A stretch of DNA of 64,000 nucleotides from Schumannella sp. 10F1B-5-1 (GTDB lineage: Bacteria; Actinomycetota; Actinomycetes; Actinomycetales; Microbacteriaceae): positions 186,001-250,000 of the forward strand of contig NZ_VHQH01000038.1 in the NCBI RefSeq assembly GCF_006517535.1, read 5' to 3'. Shown here piece by piece: positions 42,281-51,326 of the stretch. Each line of letters opens with the position of its first letter. Position 1 is the first letter of the stretch. The notes under the pieces are model-generated. The model was not told the origin of the DNA. It searched no databases and was given only the letters and a program-made list of their open reading frames with translations. The translations under genes and the position numbers were made by a program.

Positions 42281-42867
42281 CCCGCAGCAACCGCACGCTC
42301 AACCGCGTGCTGCTCGCGCTGGCGGGGCTCACGCTGCTCGCCCTCGCCGCCGTCGCGGCGTGGCCGGTCGCGGCGCGCCTCGTGCCGGGACTGCTGTCGC
42401 CGGCCGACCTCGGGCTCGGCGCGACGACGCTGCGCCGGGGCGCCGAGCAGCCGCTCGTGCTCGGCGCGGTCGCCGCGGTCGCGCTGCTGCTCGTCGTGCT
42501 GGCCTTGTCGTGGGCGGTCTCGCGCGGGCGCGGCGGCACGGCCGATGTCGCGCGCGGCGTCGGCGGCGACCCGATCGACGCCGGTGTCGAGATCGACATC
42601 CGCACGGTGCGCGAGCTGCTCGGCGCCCAGCTGGATGCGGTCCCCTCGGTGCTCGGCGTCGACGCGAACGCCTATCGCCTGCGCGGACGCACCGCGCTGC
42701 GCGTCACGGTGCGCACCCGGCGCCACGCCGACCTGCCGGCGCTCGCGGCGGCGGTGCGCGCATCCATCGCCGACCTGGATGCGGCGCTCGGCATCGAGCT
42801 GCCGGTCGTCGTGCGCCTGGTGACCGGCCTGCGCGCGCAGCTCGCGCGCGAGCAGCGCGCTGAGTAG
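42277..42867 (+). CDS. AmaP-like membrane protein of the Asp23 cluster
   Basis: A 196-residue protein: two N-terminal helices (about 10-35 and 62-85), then a cytoplasmic Asp23-like domain with VEIDIRTVRELLGAQLDAV, LRVTVRTRRHADLPALAAAV and LPVVVRLVTGL. Last gene of the operon. Confidence 0.78.
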   Translation: MTRSNRTLNRVLLALAGLTLLALAAVAAWPVAARLVPGLLSPADLGLGATTLRRGAEQPLVLGAVAAVALLLVVLALSWAVSRGRGGTADVARGVGGDPIDAGVEIDIRTVRELLGAQLDAVPSVLGVDANAYRLRGRTALRVTVRTRRHADLPALAAAVRASIADLDAALGIELPVVVRLVTGLRAQLAREQRAE

Positions 42868-42914
42868 TTGGCTCCGCCGCGGCTCCGTTTCCGCGAGAGC
42901 CGCGCGGGACGAAC

Positions 42915-42944
42915 GTTCAGGCTTTTTGCAACAAGCTTCTGAAC
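42915..42944. terminator. Hairpin after the Asp23 operon
   Basis: GTTCAG-GCTT ... AAGC-TT-CTGAAC forms a bulged stem in an AT-rich patch 50 nt after the operon. It could be a terminator or an operator for the following secreted glucanase gene. The remaining gap to 43111 shows only TTACAGT at 43000-43006, a possible -10 box. Confidence 0.4.
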
Positions 42945-43111
42945 AGGGATTTCATCGATTCACCCCTGACTGCTCCATCCGCCATGCCCCCCGAAGTGGT
43001 TACAGTCGAGAGCACCGGACGATGGCGTCCGGCTCGGCGCCGCGACCCTCGACGGTCGCGGTCGTCGACTCCGATCGCGGCTCTGGGGAGAGCCGCAGAC
43101 AAGGAATCGAC

Positions 43112-43963
43112 ATGATCCGCTCAGCACGACCGACCGCGATTCGGCGCAGTCGGCCAGCCCTGTTCGCCCTCGCGGGAGTCGCCGTGCTCGCCGTCGGGGC
43201 GACCTCCGGCATCGCGAACACCGCAGCCGCTCCGGCAGCGAAGGCCGACACCCTCGTCTGGTCTCAGGACTTCGACGGGGCCGCCGGCTCGGCGCCCGAC
43301 AGCTCGGTGTGGAACCTCGAGACCGGCGGGGGCGGCTGGGGCAACAACGAGCTGCAGAACTACACCGACTCGCGCGCGAACTCGCAGCTCGACGGCAACG
43401 GCAACCTCGTCATCACGGCCCGCCAGGAGGGCGACGGCTCGTACACCTCGGCGCGCCTGACGACGGCCGGCAAGTACCAGCCGCAGTACGGCCGGGTCGA
43501 GGCGCGCATCCAGATCCCGCGCGGTCAGGGCATCTGGCCGGCCTTCTGGATGCTCGGCGGCGACATCGGCAGCAACCCGTGGCCGGGCTCGGGCGAGATC
43601 GACATCATGGAGAACGTCGGCTACGAGCCGCACCGCGTGCACGGCACCATCCACGGCCCCGGCTACTCGGGCGCCGCCGGACCGACCAGCACCTACCAGC
43701 ACCCGCAGGGCTGGTCGTTCGCCGACGACTTCCACACCTTCGCGGTCGACTGGTCTCCGGGACGCATCGCGTGGTCGGTCGACGGCAACGTCTACTCCGA
43801 GCGCACGACCGCCGACACCAACGGCAACCCGTGGGTCTTCGACAAGCCGTTCTTCATCATCCTGAACGTCGCGGTGGGCGGCAACTGGCCCGGCAACCCC
43901 GACGGCTCGACGCAGTTCCCGCAGTCGATGAAGGTCGACTACGTGCGGGTGTACTCCAGCTGA
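43112..43963 (+). CDS. Secreted GH16 beta-glucanase (laminarinase type)
   Basis: A 283-residue exported glycoside hydrolase. Signal peptide about 1-40 (ALFALAGVAVLAVGATS); GH16 domain from LVWSQDFDG to the C-terminal VDYVRVYSS. The catalytic ExDxxE motif is GSGEIDIMENVG (about 159-170), with QGIWPAFWML and GPGYSGAAG as substrate-cleft segments. Family members split beta-1,3(1,4)-glucans. AAGGAATC serves as ribosome binding site; no carbohydrate-binding module is attached. Confidence 0.93.
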   Translation: MIRSARPTAIRRSRPALFALAGVAVLAVGATSGIANTAAAPAAKADTLVWSQDFDGAAGSAPDSSVWNLETGGGGWGNNELQNYTDSRANSQLDGNGNLVITARQEGDGSYTSARLTTAGKYQPQYGRVEARIQIPRGQGIWPAFWMLGGDIGSNPWPGSGEIDIMENVGYEPHRVHGTIHGPGYSGAAGPTSTYQHPQGWSFADDFHTFAVDWSPGRIAWSVDGNVYSERTTADTNGNPWVFDKPFFIILNVAVGGNWPGNPDGSTQFPQSMKVDYVRVYSS

Positions 43964-43990
43964 TCGGCGTCGTTCGCTGATCTGACCGAG

Positions 43991-45742
43991 TCAGAGGCGC
44001 GGGGTCCTGGTGGGTTCGTCCCGCCGGGACCCCGTCGTCGTCTCCCCGGTCGCACCGGCTGTCGCACCGGTCGCCTCGAAGGCGGCGGCGAGACGCAGCA
44101 GGCGCGTGTCGTCATAGGCGCGGCCGGCGAAGGTCAATCCCACCGGCATGCCGATGTCGGCCATCGTGCCCATCGGCACCGTGACGGTCGGGATGCCGAG
44201 GTGGCGGATCGCCAGGTTGCCGTTCGCGACCCAGACGCCGTTGCGCCAGCCGAGATCGGCCGACGCCGGGTCGACGTCCATGTCGGCCGGGCCGACGTCG
44301 CTCACCGCGGGGAACACGATCGCGTCGAGACGCTGCTCGTCGAGCCACGCCTCGAGGTCGTCGCGGCGGGTCTGCTCGAGGCCGCGCATCCCGGCTTCGA
44401 GCTCGGGGATGTCGAGGAACGACGTGACCTCGGGATGCGCGCGCACCCACTCGGGGTAGTCGGCGATGTCGTCGTCGAATCCCGTGTACCGGTCGGGCAG
44501 GGCGCCCTCGGGATGCGGGAAGACCCGGGCGCCGTCGACCCCGGCGAGCGAGTCGAGCGCCGGGTCGCCGTTGGCCTGCAGGAAGTCCTGCCACCCCCAC
44601 GCCGAGAGGTCGACGATCTCGCGGCGCAGGTACTCGGGGCTCACGAGGCCGCGCGTCGCGATGGTCGGCGCACCGGGCCGATCGCCCTCGTAGTTCGACA
44701 CGACCGGGAAGTCGGTGTCGACCACGGTCGCACCGGCCGCCTCGAGGTCGCGGCGGGCCGCCTGCCAGAGCGCGACGATCGACGGCCGGGTCTCGATGCG
44801 CTGCCCGGTAGGCCCGCCGATGCCCGGGTTCTCGGCCGTGCCGGCCAGCGGGTCGCTGCCCAGGTACATGCTCGGGATGCCGATGCGGGCGCCGGCGAGC
44901 GGGCCCGGGCCGGGCGACGCCACGCCGAGCGCGACGTACGACGGCGGGCGCACGGCGCTCGCCGCGGGGATCTCGATCCACGGCTGCGCGCGCCACAGGT
45001 CGCCGCGGGTCTCCGGGTCGTCGGCGACGATCACGTCGAGCACCTCGAGCAGGTCGGCCATGGTGCGGGTGTGCGGCACGACGACGTCCATGGTCGGCAC
45101 GAGCGGCCAGTTGCCGCGCGTCGAGATGACGCCGCGCGAGGGCGTGTACGCGCAGAGGGCGTTGCTGGATGCGGGACCGCGTCCGCTCGACCAGGTCTCC
45201 TCGCCGAGCCCGAAGGCCGCGAAGCTCGCCGCGGTCGCCGTTCCCGAGCCGTTCGACGAGCCCGACCCGAACGGCGCCGTCAGCCAGTCGGCGCTGTACG
45301 GGCTCTCGGCCCGGCCGTAGACGCCGCGCTGCATGCCTCCGTTCGCCATCGGGGGCATGTTCGTCAGCCCCAGGCAGATCGCGCCGGCGCCGCGCAGGCG
45401 CTCGATCGTGAAGGCGTCGCGCTGGGCCACGAGATCGGCGAAGGCGGGGGAGCCGGCCGCGGCGGTGAGGCCGGCGACGAGGTAGCTGTCCTTCGCCGTG
45501 TACGGGATGCCGTCGAGCGGGCCGAGCGCGGCACCCGCGGCGCGCCGCGCATCCGAGGCCTCGGCCTCCGCGCGCGCGGCGGGGTTGCGCACGACGACGG
45601 CGTTGAGGGCGGTCGCGGTGTCGGCTCCGTCGTAGGCGTCGATGCGCGCGAGGTACGCCTCCACGAGCTCGACCGACGTGCTCGCCCCGCTCTCGAGCGC
45701 GGCGCGCAGCTCGGCGATCGACGCCTCGACGACGTCGATCAT
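43991..45742 (-). CDS. Amidase-signature family enzyme
   Basis: A 583-residue amidase: Lys of the triad in IPYTAKDSY (about 92), the Ser-rich GSGSSNGSGTATAAS with cis-Ser, and TWSSGRGPAS carrying the likely nucleophile. The C-terminal part has VFPAVSDVGP and IRHLGIPTVTVPMG. The substrate amide is unknown. It is translationally coupled (4-nt overlap) to the upstream agmatine deiminase, so a role in hydrolysing N-carbamoylputrescine or a related amide is possible but unproven. Confidence 0.87.
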   Translation of the reverse strand: MIDVVEASIAELRAALESGASTSVELVEAYLARIDAYDGADTATALNAVVVRNPAARAEAEASDARRAAGAALGPLDGIPYTAKDSYLVAGLTAAAGSPAFADLVAQRDAFTIERLRGAGAICLGLTNMPPMANGGMQRGVYGRAESPYSADWLTAPFGSGSSNGSGTATAASFAAFGLGEETWSSGRGPASSNALCAYTPSRGVISTRGNWPLVPTMDVVVPHTRTMADLLEVLDVIVADDPETRGDLWRAQPWIEIPAASAVRPPSYVALGVASPGPGPLAGARIGIPSMYLGSDPLAGTAENPGIGGPTGQRIETRPSIVALWQAARRDLEAAGATVVDTDFPVVSNYEGDRPGAPTIATRGLVSPEYLRREIVDLSAWGWQDFLQANGDPALDSLAGVDGARVFPHPEGALPDRYTGFDDDIADYPEWVRAHPEVTSFLDIPELEAGMRGLEQTRRDDLEAWLDEQRLDAIVFPAVSDVGPADMDVDPASADLGWRNGVWVANGNLAIRHLGIPTVTVPMGTMADIGMPVGLTFAGRAYDDTRLLRLAAAFEATGATAGATGETTTGSRRDEPTRTPRL

Positions 45743-46830
45743 CGGGCGCTGCTCCCGGCGCCGGTGGCCTCGGAGCCCGTGGCCTCGGCGGCCGCGTTCG
45801 TCGCCGTCAGCGGCTGCTGCTGCGTGATGCAGTGGATGCCGCCGCCGCGCGCGAAGATCGGCCGCGCATCCACGGTCACGACCTCGCGGCCGGGGTAGGC
45901 GTCGGCGAGGATCGCGCGCGCGTCGGCGTCGGCCTTCGCCTCGCCGAAGCCGCAGGCGATGACGCCGCCGTTGACCACGTAGTGGTTCACGTAGCTCCAG
46001 TCGACGAGGCCGTCGGTGTCGTGCGTGGTGGCCGGCGCGGGCAGGTCGACGATCTCGAAGCGGCGACCCGCGGCATCCCGCTGCTCGCTCAGCAGCGCGC
46101 GCAGCACGCCGCTGACCCCGTGGTCGGGATGCGCCGCGTCGCGCTGCTCGTGCAGCAGCAGCCGACCGGGCGAGGGGATCGTCGCGACGATGTCGACGTG
46201 CCCGTTGGTGCCGAAGTGGTCGTAGTCGCGGGTGAGCCCGCGCGGCAGCCAGATCGGGGCGGTGGCGCCGATCGTGCGCGCCATCTCGGCCTCGACGCTC
46301 GCTCGGGTGGCGTGCGGGTTGCGGCGCGGGTCGAGCTGCACGGTCTCGGTCAGCAGCACCGTGCCCTCGCCGTCGACGTGGATGCCGCCGCCCTCGTTCA
46401 CGAGGTCGGAGTCGACGAGCTCGGCACTCACGGACTCGGCGATGAACCGCGCGATGCGGTCGGCCTTCTCCCACTCGGCCCACTCGTTCGCACCCCAGCC
46501 GTTGAAGACCCAGTCGACCGCGCCGAGCACGCCGGGGCGCTCGGGGTCGAGCACGAAGGTCGGGCCGAAGTCGCGCATCCAGAACTCGTCGAGCGGCGCC
46601 TCGACGCGGGTGATCGTGCCGCCCAGCATCCGCTCGGCGCGGGCCGTCTCGGTGGGGTCGACGACCATGGTGAGCGGCTCGAACTCGGCGATCGCACGGC
46701 CGACGGCGGTCCAGGCGGCGTAGCACTCCTCGCGCTCGGTGGTCGTCTCGCCCAGGGTCTCGCCCTCGCGGGGGAACGCCATCCAGCTGCGCTCGTGCGG
46801 GTGGGTCTCGCTCGGCATGCGCCAGGTCAT
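45739..46830 (-). CDS. aguA: Agmatine deiminase
   Basis: A 363-residue enzyme that converts agmatine to N-carbamoylputrescine and ammonia. It shows MPSETHPHERSWMAFPR at the start, PLDEFWMRDFGPTFVL, VNEGGGIHVDGEG, FGTNGHVDIVA and the catalytic-Cys end GGGIHCITQQQP. GGAG precedes the ATG at 46830; the longer frame to 46965 runs over the operator. Divergent from the TetR gene with about 100 bp between. Confidence 0.93.
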   Translation of the reverse strand: MTWRMPSETHPHERSWMAFPREGETLGETTTEREECYAAWTAVGRAIAEFEPLTMVVDPTETARAERMLGGTITRVEAPLDEFWMRDFGPTFVLDPERPGVLGAVDWVFNGWGANEWAEWEKADRIARFIAESVSAELVDSDLVNEGGGIHVDGEGTVLLTETVQLDPRRNPHATRASVEAEMARTIGATAPIWLPRGLTRDYDHFGTNGHVDIVATIPSPGRLLLHEQRDAAHPDHGVSGVLRALLSEQRDAAGRRFEIVDLPAPATTHDTDGLVDWSYVNHYVVNGGVIACGFGEAKADADARAILADAYPGREVVTVDARPIFARGGGIHCITQQQPLTATNAAAEATGSEATGAGSSAR

Positions 46831-46884
46831 CGTCGGCTCCTTCGCGGCTGATCCCTCGCGGCTGCTCGAGCGGGGGCTCTCGGC

Positions 46885-46904
46885 TATTGATCGAATGATC
46901 AATA
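46885..46904. promoter_or_regulatory. TetR-type palindromic operator
   Basis: TATTGATC-GAAT-GATCAATA: perfect 8-bp arms in the divergent gap between aguA and the tetR gene, most likely the site by which the TetR protein controls both directions. Confidence 0.75.
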
Positions 46905-46930
46905 TGCGGCAGAGTACGGACAGGACAACG

Positions 46931-47578
46931 ATGACGTCAACACCCACCGCACCCCGCACCCGCAAGTCGCCCGCCGAGCGCCGCGACGAGATCGAGCGCG
47001 CCGCCCGAGAGCTCGCGCTCGAGCAGGGCCTCGCCGCGCTGACCCTGCGCGCGGTCGCGGCGCGGGCGGGCGTCGTGCCCGGACTCGTCGCCCACTACGT
47101 CACCGGCATGGACGACCTGGTCGCCGCGACCTTCTCCGCGATCGTCGCCGACGAGCTCGCCGAGGTGCACGCCCTCGTGCGCCGCGAGCCGGCGGTCGCC
47201 CGACGCATCGGCGCCCTCGTCGACACCGTGCTGCACGGCGGGCGCGACGACGTCACGCTGGTCTGGGTGCAGGGCTGGGCGCTCGGTCCGGCGAACGCGG
47301 CGCTCGCCGCCGCCGTGCGCGAGCAGATGGATGCCTGGCACACCATGATCGTCGAGCTCATCTCCGACGGCGTCGACGCCGGCGCCTTCGTCGTCGACGA
47401 CGCGCACGCCGCCGCCTGGCACCTGCTCGCCATGATCGACGGACTCAACGCCCATTCCCTCGTGCGCTGGCACGACGCCCCCGACCGCCGCGACATGACC
47501 CTGCGCGTCGTCGCGGCGCTGCTCGGGGCGGAGACCGCGGCGATCGCATCCCCCATCACCACCGAGGAGACCGCATGA
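46931..47578 (+). CDS. TetR-family transcriptional regulator
   Basis: A 215-residue regulator. HTH at about 20-65 (RRDEIERAARELALEQGLAA ... RAVAARAGVVPGLVAHYV), then a helical ligand domain with two Trp in VWVQGWALG, like the BetI/RutR groups. The ATG at 46931 is preferred over earlier starts because they would place coding DNA over the palindrome. It overlaps the decarboxylase start by 4 nt. Confidence 0.9.
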   Translation: MTSTPTAPRTRKSPAERRDEIERAARELALEQGLAALTLRAVAARAGVVPGLVAHYVTGMDDLVAATFSAIVADELAEVHALVRREPAVARRIGALVDTVLHGGRDDVTLVWVQGWALGPANAALAAAVREQMDAWHTMIVELISDGVDAGAFVVDDAHAAAWHLLAMIDGLNAHSLVRWHDAPDRRDMTLRVVAALLGAETAAIASPITTEETA

Positions 47579-48969
47579 CCGACCCCACGACCTCGCGCCC
47601 CGAGGCCCGGATGCACGCGGTGCTGCCCGAGACCGCCGATACCGTCGACGAGGTGCTCGACTACGCGCGGCGCCGGGCGCTCGCGACCGACATCCCGCTC
47701 GACCAGGCCCTGCGCCCGCGCGACCTCGAGCGGCTCGCGGGCCGCACCGTCACCCCCGGCGGCATCGGCGCGCGGCGCGCCACGGCGGTGTTCGAGAACA
47801 TCCTCGCCCCCGCCTGTCTCACGACCGACCATCCGGGCTACCTCTCCTTCATCCCCTCCGCCCCGAGCAAGGCGGCGAGCGCCTTCGACGTGATCGTGTC
47901 GGCGTCGTCGGTCTACGGCGGCTCGTGGGTCGAGGGCTCGGGCGCCGTCTATGCCGAGAACGAGGTGCTGCACTGGCTGGCCGCCGAGTTCGGCCTGCCG
48001 CAGGGCGCCGGCGGCGTGTTCATGCAGGGCGGCACGATCGGCAACCTCTCGGCGCTCGTCACCGCGCGCGACGTCGCGCGACGCCGCTTCGCCGACGAGG
48101 GCCGCGAGCGTCCGTCGCGCTGGATCGTCGTGTGCAGCGCCGAGGCGCACTCCTCGATCGCCTCGGCCGCCGACGTGATGGACGTGCAGATCGTCGGCGT
48201 GCCCACCGGCGCCGACGGTCGCCTGCACGGCGACGCCGTCGCGGCCGCACTCGACGAGCACGGGGATGCCGTCTTCGCCGTCGTCGCGACCGGCGGCACC
48301 ACCAACTTCGGCATCGTCGACGACATCGCCTCGATCGCCGCCGTCACCCACGAGCGCGGCGTCTGGCTGCACATCGACGGCGCCTACGGTCTCGCCGCCA
48401 TGCTCGTCGAGCGGATGCGCCCGACCTTCGCCGGTGTCGAGCTCGCCGACTCGGTCATCGTCGACCCGCACAAGTGGTTGTTCGCGCCCTTCGACGCCTG
48501 CGCGCTGATCTACCGCGACCCGACCGTCGCGTTCCGCGCGCACACGCAGCACGCCGAGTACCTCGACACGCTCACCGAGGCCGCCGACTGGAACCCCTCG
48601 GACCTCGGCATCCAGCTCACCCGCCGCGCCCGCGGCCTGCCGCTCTGGTTCTCGCTCGCCACCCACGGAACCGAGCGCTACCGCGAGGCCATCGACTACG
48701 GCATCCACCTCGCCCGCCGCATCGCCGACGAGATCGCGGCGCGCCCCGGTTTCTCGCTCGTGCGCGACCCGCAGCTGTCGGTCGTCGTGTTCCGCCGCGA
48801 CGGCTGGACGCTCGCCGACTACGACCGCTGGTCGCAGAAGCTGCTCGACGACCAGATCGGCTTCGTCGTGCCCAGCTCGCACGCGGGCGAGCCGGTCGTG
48901 CGCTTCGCGATCATCAACCCGATGACGACCTACGAGCTGCTGGTGGAGATCCTCGACTCGATGGAGTGA
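47575..48969 (+). CDS. PLP-dependent group II amino-acid decarboxylase
   Basis: A 464-residue pyridoxal-phosphate enzyme: DHPGYLSFIPSAPSKAASAF, VFMQGGTIGNLSALVTAR, WLHIDGAYG and the PLP-binding Lys in VDPHKWLFAPFDACAL. Family members decarboxylate aromatic amino acids, glutamate or 2,4-diaminobutyrate. Operon with TetR and divergence from agmatine deiminase suggest an amine-forming step; the substrate is not decided by the sequence. Confidence 0.9.
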   Translation: MTDPTTSRPEARMHAVLPETADTVDEVLDYARRRALATDIPLDQALRPRDLERLAGRTVTPGGIGARRATAVFENILAPACLTTDHPGYLSFIPSAPSKAASAFDVIVSASSVYGGSWVEGSGAVYAENEVLHWLAAEFGLPQGAGGVFMQGGTIGNLSALVTARDVARRRFADEGRERPSRWIVVCSAEAHSSIASAADVMDVQIVGVPTGADGRLHGDAVAAALDEHGDAVFAVVATGGTTNFGIVDDIASIAAVTHERGVWLHIDGAYGLAAMLVERMRPTFAGVELADSVIVDPHKWLFAPFDACALIYRDPTVAFRAHTQHAEYLDTLTEAADWNPSDLGIQLTRRARGLPLWFSLATHGTERYREAIDYGIHLARRIADEIAARPGFSLVRDPQLSVVVFRRDGWTLADYDRWSQKLLDDQIGFVVPSSHAGEPVVRFAIINPMTTYELLVEILDSME

Positions 48970-48987
48970 GGCGGGTCCGGCTGCGGG

Positions 48988-50661
48988 TCAGCTCGCGACC
49001 GGGGCGCCGGCGACTGCGGGGCGATGCCGCAGCGACCGGTCGACGAGCGAGAGCAGCAGGAACAGCGCGCTCGCCACGAGCGACACGATCGCGACCCGGT
49101 GCAGTCCGTCGGTGTCGGCGGCCTCGCCGAACAGCAGGGCTGTGGATGCGCCCGACAGGATCGCTCCGAGGTAGAAGAAGGTGCGCATCAGCCCCGCCGC
49201 CGATCCCATCTGCGCGGCCGGGGCGACCGCGATGAGCGCCTGCTGGTTCGTGACATTGCCGAGCCCCTGCGAGACGCCCATGACGACGGCGGCGCCGACC
49301 AGCATCCACAGGGGAGTGCGGTCGCCGACCAGCAGCAGGATGACGCAGGTCGCGAGCTGCGCGGCGGCGGCGATCGCGAGCTTCGGGCGCAGCCGCGCGA
49401 TGCGACCGGTGAGCGCCGAGATGACGATCGCGATCGCGAAGGTCGGCAGCAGCACCAGTCCGGCGGTCGCGGGCGCGAGGCCGCGGGCGTGCTCGAGCCA
49501 CTGGGTGAAGCCGTAGAGGAAGGTGTAGCTGACGAGCGCCATGAGCGTCGCCCGCACGTAGGTTCCGAGCAGCGCGCGGTTGCCGGCGATCATGCGCAGG
49601 TCGATGAAGGGCTCATGCGTGCGCAGCTCGCGCACGGTGAACCCGATCGCGGCCGTGACGGCGATGGCGAGCATCCACGTGAATCCGGCGGCGGGCTCCA
49701 TGATCACGACGAGCAGCGGCACGAGCGCGAGCGTGAACAACGCGAGGCCGGGCAGGTCGAGGCGCACGCGGCGGCGGGGGGTCGCCGGGCTGACGATCGT
49801 CGCTGTGGCGGCCGTGGGCGGCGCGGCGGTCGTGGCGGCGGTGGACGGCGCGGCGGTCGTGGATGTGCGACGCGAGCTCGGCAGGAACAGCCCACCCAGC
49901 AACAGGCTCGCCAGCCCGAGCGGCACGTTGATCGCGAAGACCGCGCGCCAGCCGGCGCCGCCGATGAGCAGTCCGCCGAGCGTCGGGCCGATCACGGCGA
50001 CCGTCTGGGTCGCGACCGCAAGGATCGTCAGCAGACTGCGGGTGCTCTTCGCGGTCGGGTCGGTGGTGCTGCCGCGCACGATCGACATCGAGGCGGGGTA
50101 GCCGGCGCAGGTGCCGAGCCCCAGCACGACACGCGCCGCGATGAGCCAGCCGAAGCCGGGAGCGAGCGCGCCGAGCACTCCGGCCGCCATCGTCAGGGCC
50201 GCGCCGACGAGGAAGACGGGCTTGGCGCCGAGCGCATCCACGAGGCGTCCGGCGAGCGGCTGGCCGATGCTCGTCGCCAGGTAGAGCCCCGAGACGAGCC
50301 AGGCGGCCTGGGATGCGGGCACCCCGAACGCGGCCGCGATCGGCACGAGCGCGACGGCCACGATCGAGGAGTTGATCGGGTTGAGGATCGTGCCGATGAT
50401 GAGCGGCGCGTACAGTCGGCGGGCGACGCCTTCGGGCTCCGCGGCGGTCATCGCGGTCGGCGTTGCGGGTGCGGGTGCGGGACGCGGGGCGGCGGGCGTC
50501 GCAGGGTCGCCGACCGTGGTGTCGGATCGCAACTCAGCAGCATCCGCGACTCCCGACCCGGTCGGGTCGTCGGCCGTGATCGGTGCTGAATTGCGTTCGG
50601 AGGTCGCGGGCGTGGATGCGGTGGCGGGTGCCGCGGTCGCGTCGGTGCGGCGGGCGCTCAT
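48988..50661 (-). CDS. MFS drug-efflux transporter (DHA2-like)
   Basis: A 557-residue transporter: about 75 disordered Ala/Thr/Pro residues, then 12-14 helices with motif A GQPLAGRLVDALGAKPVF and motif C-like IGPTLGGLLIGGAGWRAVFA. A long Ala/Thr/Pro loop sits in the middle (about 275-300). It probably exports a hydrophobic compound by proton antiport. It overlaps the upstream isochorismatase-like gene by 4 nt and is therefore in the MarR-facing operon. Confidence 0.9.
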   Translation of the reverse strand: MSARRTDATAAPATASTPATSERNSAPITADDPTGSGVADAAELRSDTTVGDPATPAAPRPAPAPATPTAMTAAEPEGVARRLYAPLIIGTILNPINSSIVAVALVPIAAAFGVPASQAAWLVSGLYLATSIGQPLAGRLVDALGAKPVFLVGAALTMAAGVLGALAPGFGWLIAARVVLGLGTCAGYPASMSIVRGSTTDPTAKSTRSLLTILAVATQTVAVIGPTLGGLLIGGAGWRAVFAINVPLGLASLLLGGLFLPSSRRTSTTAAPSTAATTAAPPTAATATIVSPATPRRRVRLDLPGLALFTLALVPLLVVIMEPAAGFTWMLAIAVTAAIGFTVRELRTHEPFIDLRMIAGNRALLGTYVRATLMALVSYTFLYGFTQWLEHARGLAPATAGLVLLPTFAIAIVISALTGRIARLRPKLAIAAAAQLATCVILLLVGDRTPLWMLVGAAVVMGVSQGLGNVTNQQALIAVAPAAQMGSAAGLMRTFFYLGAILSGASTALLFGEAADTDGLHRVAIVSLVASALFLLLSLVDRSLRHRPAVAGAPVAS

Positions 50662-51272
50662 CGGGCGAGCTCGGGCAGCAGCGCGAGCACCTCGGCGGTC
50701 GTGCCGGTCTCCGCGAAGCGGGTCAGGGCGGTCGTGGCGCTGAAGTCGTGCTCGACGGGGGAGCGGTCGCTGCAGGCGTCGGTCGCGACGGTCACGTGGA
50801 AGCCGAGGTCGGAGGCGGCGCGGGCGGTCGACTCGACGCCGGCGCTCGTGGCGACGCCGGTCAGCACGATCTGCGTGACGCTGCGCTCACGCAGTCGCGC
50901 CTCGAGGCCGGTGCCGGCGAAGGCGCTGACGGCGCGCTTGGTGACGAGGATGTCGGCGTCGCTCGCCCCCAGCTCGGGCAGCAGCTCGGCGAAGTCGGCG
51001 GGGAACTCGCGCGGCCCGGCCCCGCCCATGGCGGCCCCGGCGCCGGTGCCGGCCGCGGCGGCCATCGCGGCGCTGCGGTCCGTGCGCACGCCCGGTCCGC
51101 CGGCGACGTTCACGAGCACGACCGGCAGCTCCCGCGCCCGGAAGGCGTCGGCCAGCGCGACCGTGTTGCCCACGACCTGCTCGACGGGATGCGCCATCGG
51201 CGGTCCGACGATGCCCTTCTGCAGGTCGATGGCGACGAGGGCGGTGACGGGGTCGAGTGCGGTGGCGGGCAT
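50658..51272 (-). CDS. Isochorismatase-family hydrolase lacking the usual Cys
   Basis: A 204-residue protein: ALVAIDLQKGIVG (catalytic Asp), LVTKRAVSAFAGTGLEARL (Lys) and LTGVATSAGVESTARAASDL. In Cys-dependent members the nucleophile stands where this protein has Gly in SAGVEST, so it belongs to the Cys-less subgroup. The ATG at 51272 is preferred to the TTG at 51302. Co-transcribed with the MFS gene and divergent from MarR. Confidence 0.85.
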   Translation of the reverse strand: MPATALDPVTALVAIDLQKGIVGPPMAHPVEQVVGNTVALADAFRARELPVVLVNVAGGPGVRTDRSAAMAAAAGTGAGAAMGGAGPREFPADFAELLPELGASDADILVTKRAVSAFAGTGLEARLRERSVTQIVLTGVATSAGVESTARAASDLGFHVTVATDACSDRSPVEHDFSATTALTRFAETGTTAEVLALLPELAR

Positions 51273-51293
51273 CCGGAGCAGATCCTTAGGTAT

Positions 51294-51312
51294 ACGAATC
51301 AAATTACTTCGT
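51294..51312. promoter_or_regulatory. Candidate MarR operator
   Basis: ACGAA-9 nt-TTCGT in the AT-rich divergent gap between the isochorismatase-like and marR genes; TATGCT at 51313-51318 could be the marR -10 box. Confidence 0.5.
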
Positions 51313-51326
51313 TATGCTAAGCATCC

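Noticed and set aside
44001-44035. Strong hairpin as amidase terminator
   Set aside because: It lies inside the last codons of the amidase and could simply reflect coding GC; not called.
43991-46726. 911-codon frame suggesting a deiminase-amidase fusion
   Set aside because: The first 328 codons are out-of-frame aguA; the amidase starts at 45742 with a 4-nt overlap, so there are two genes.
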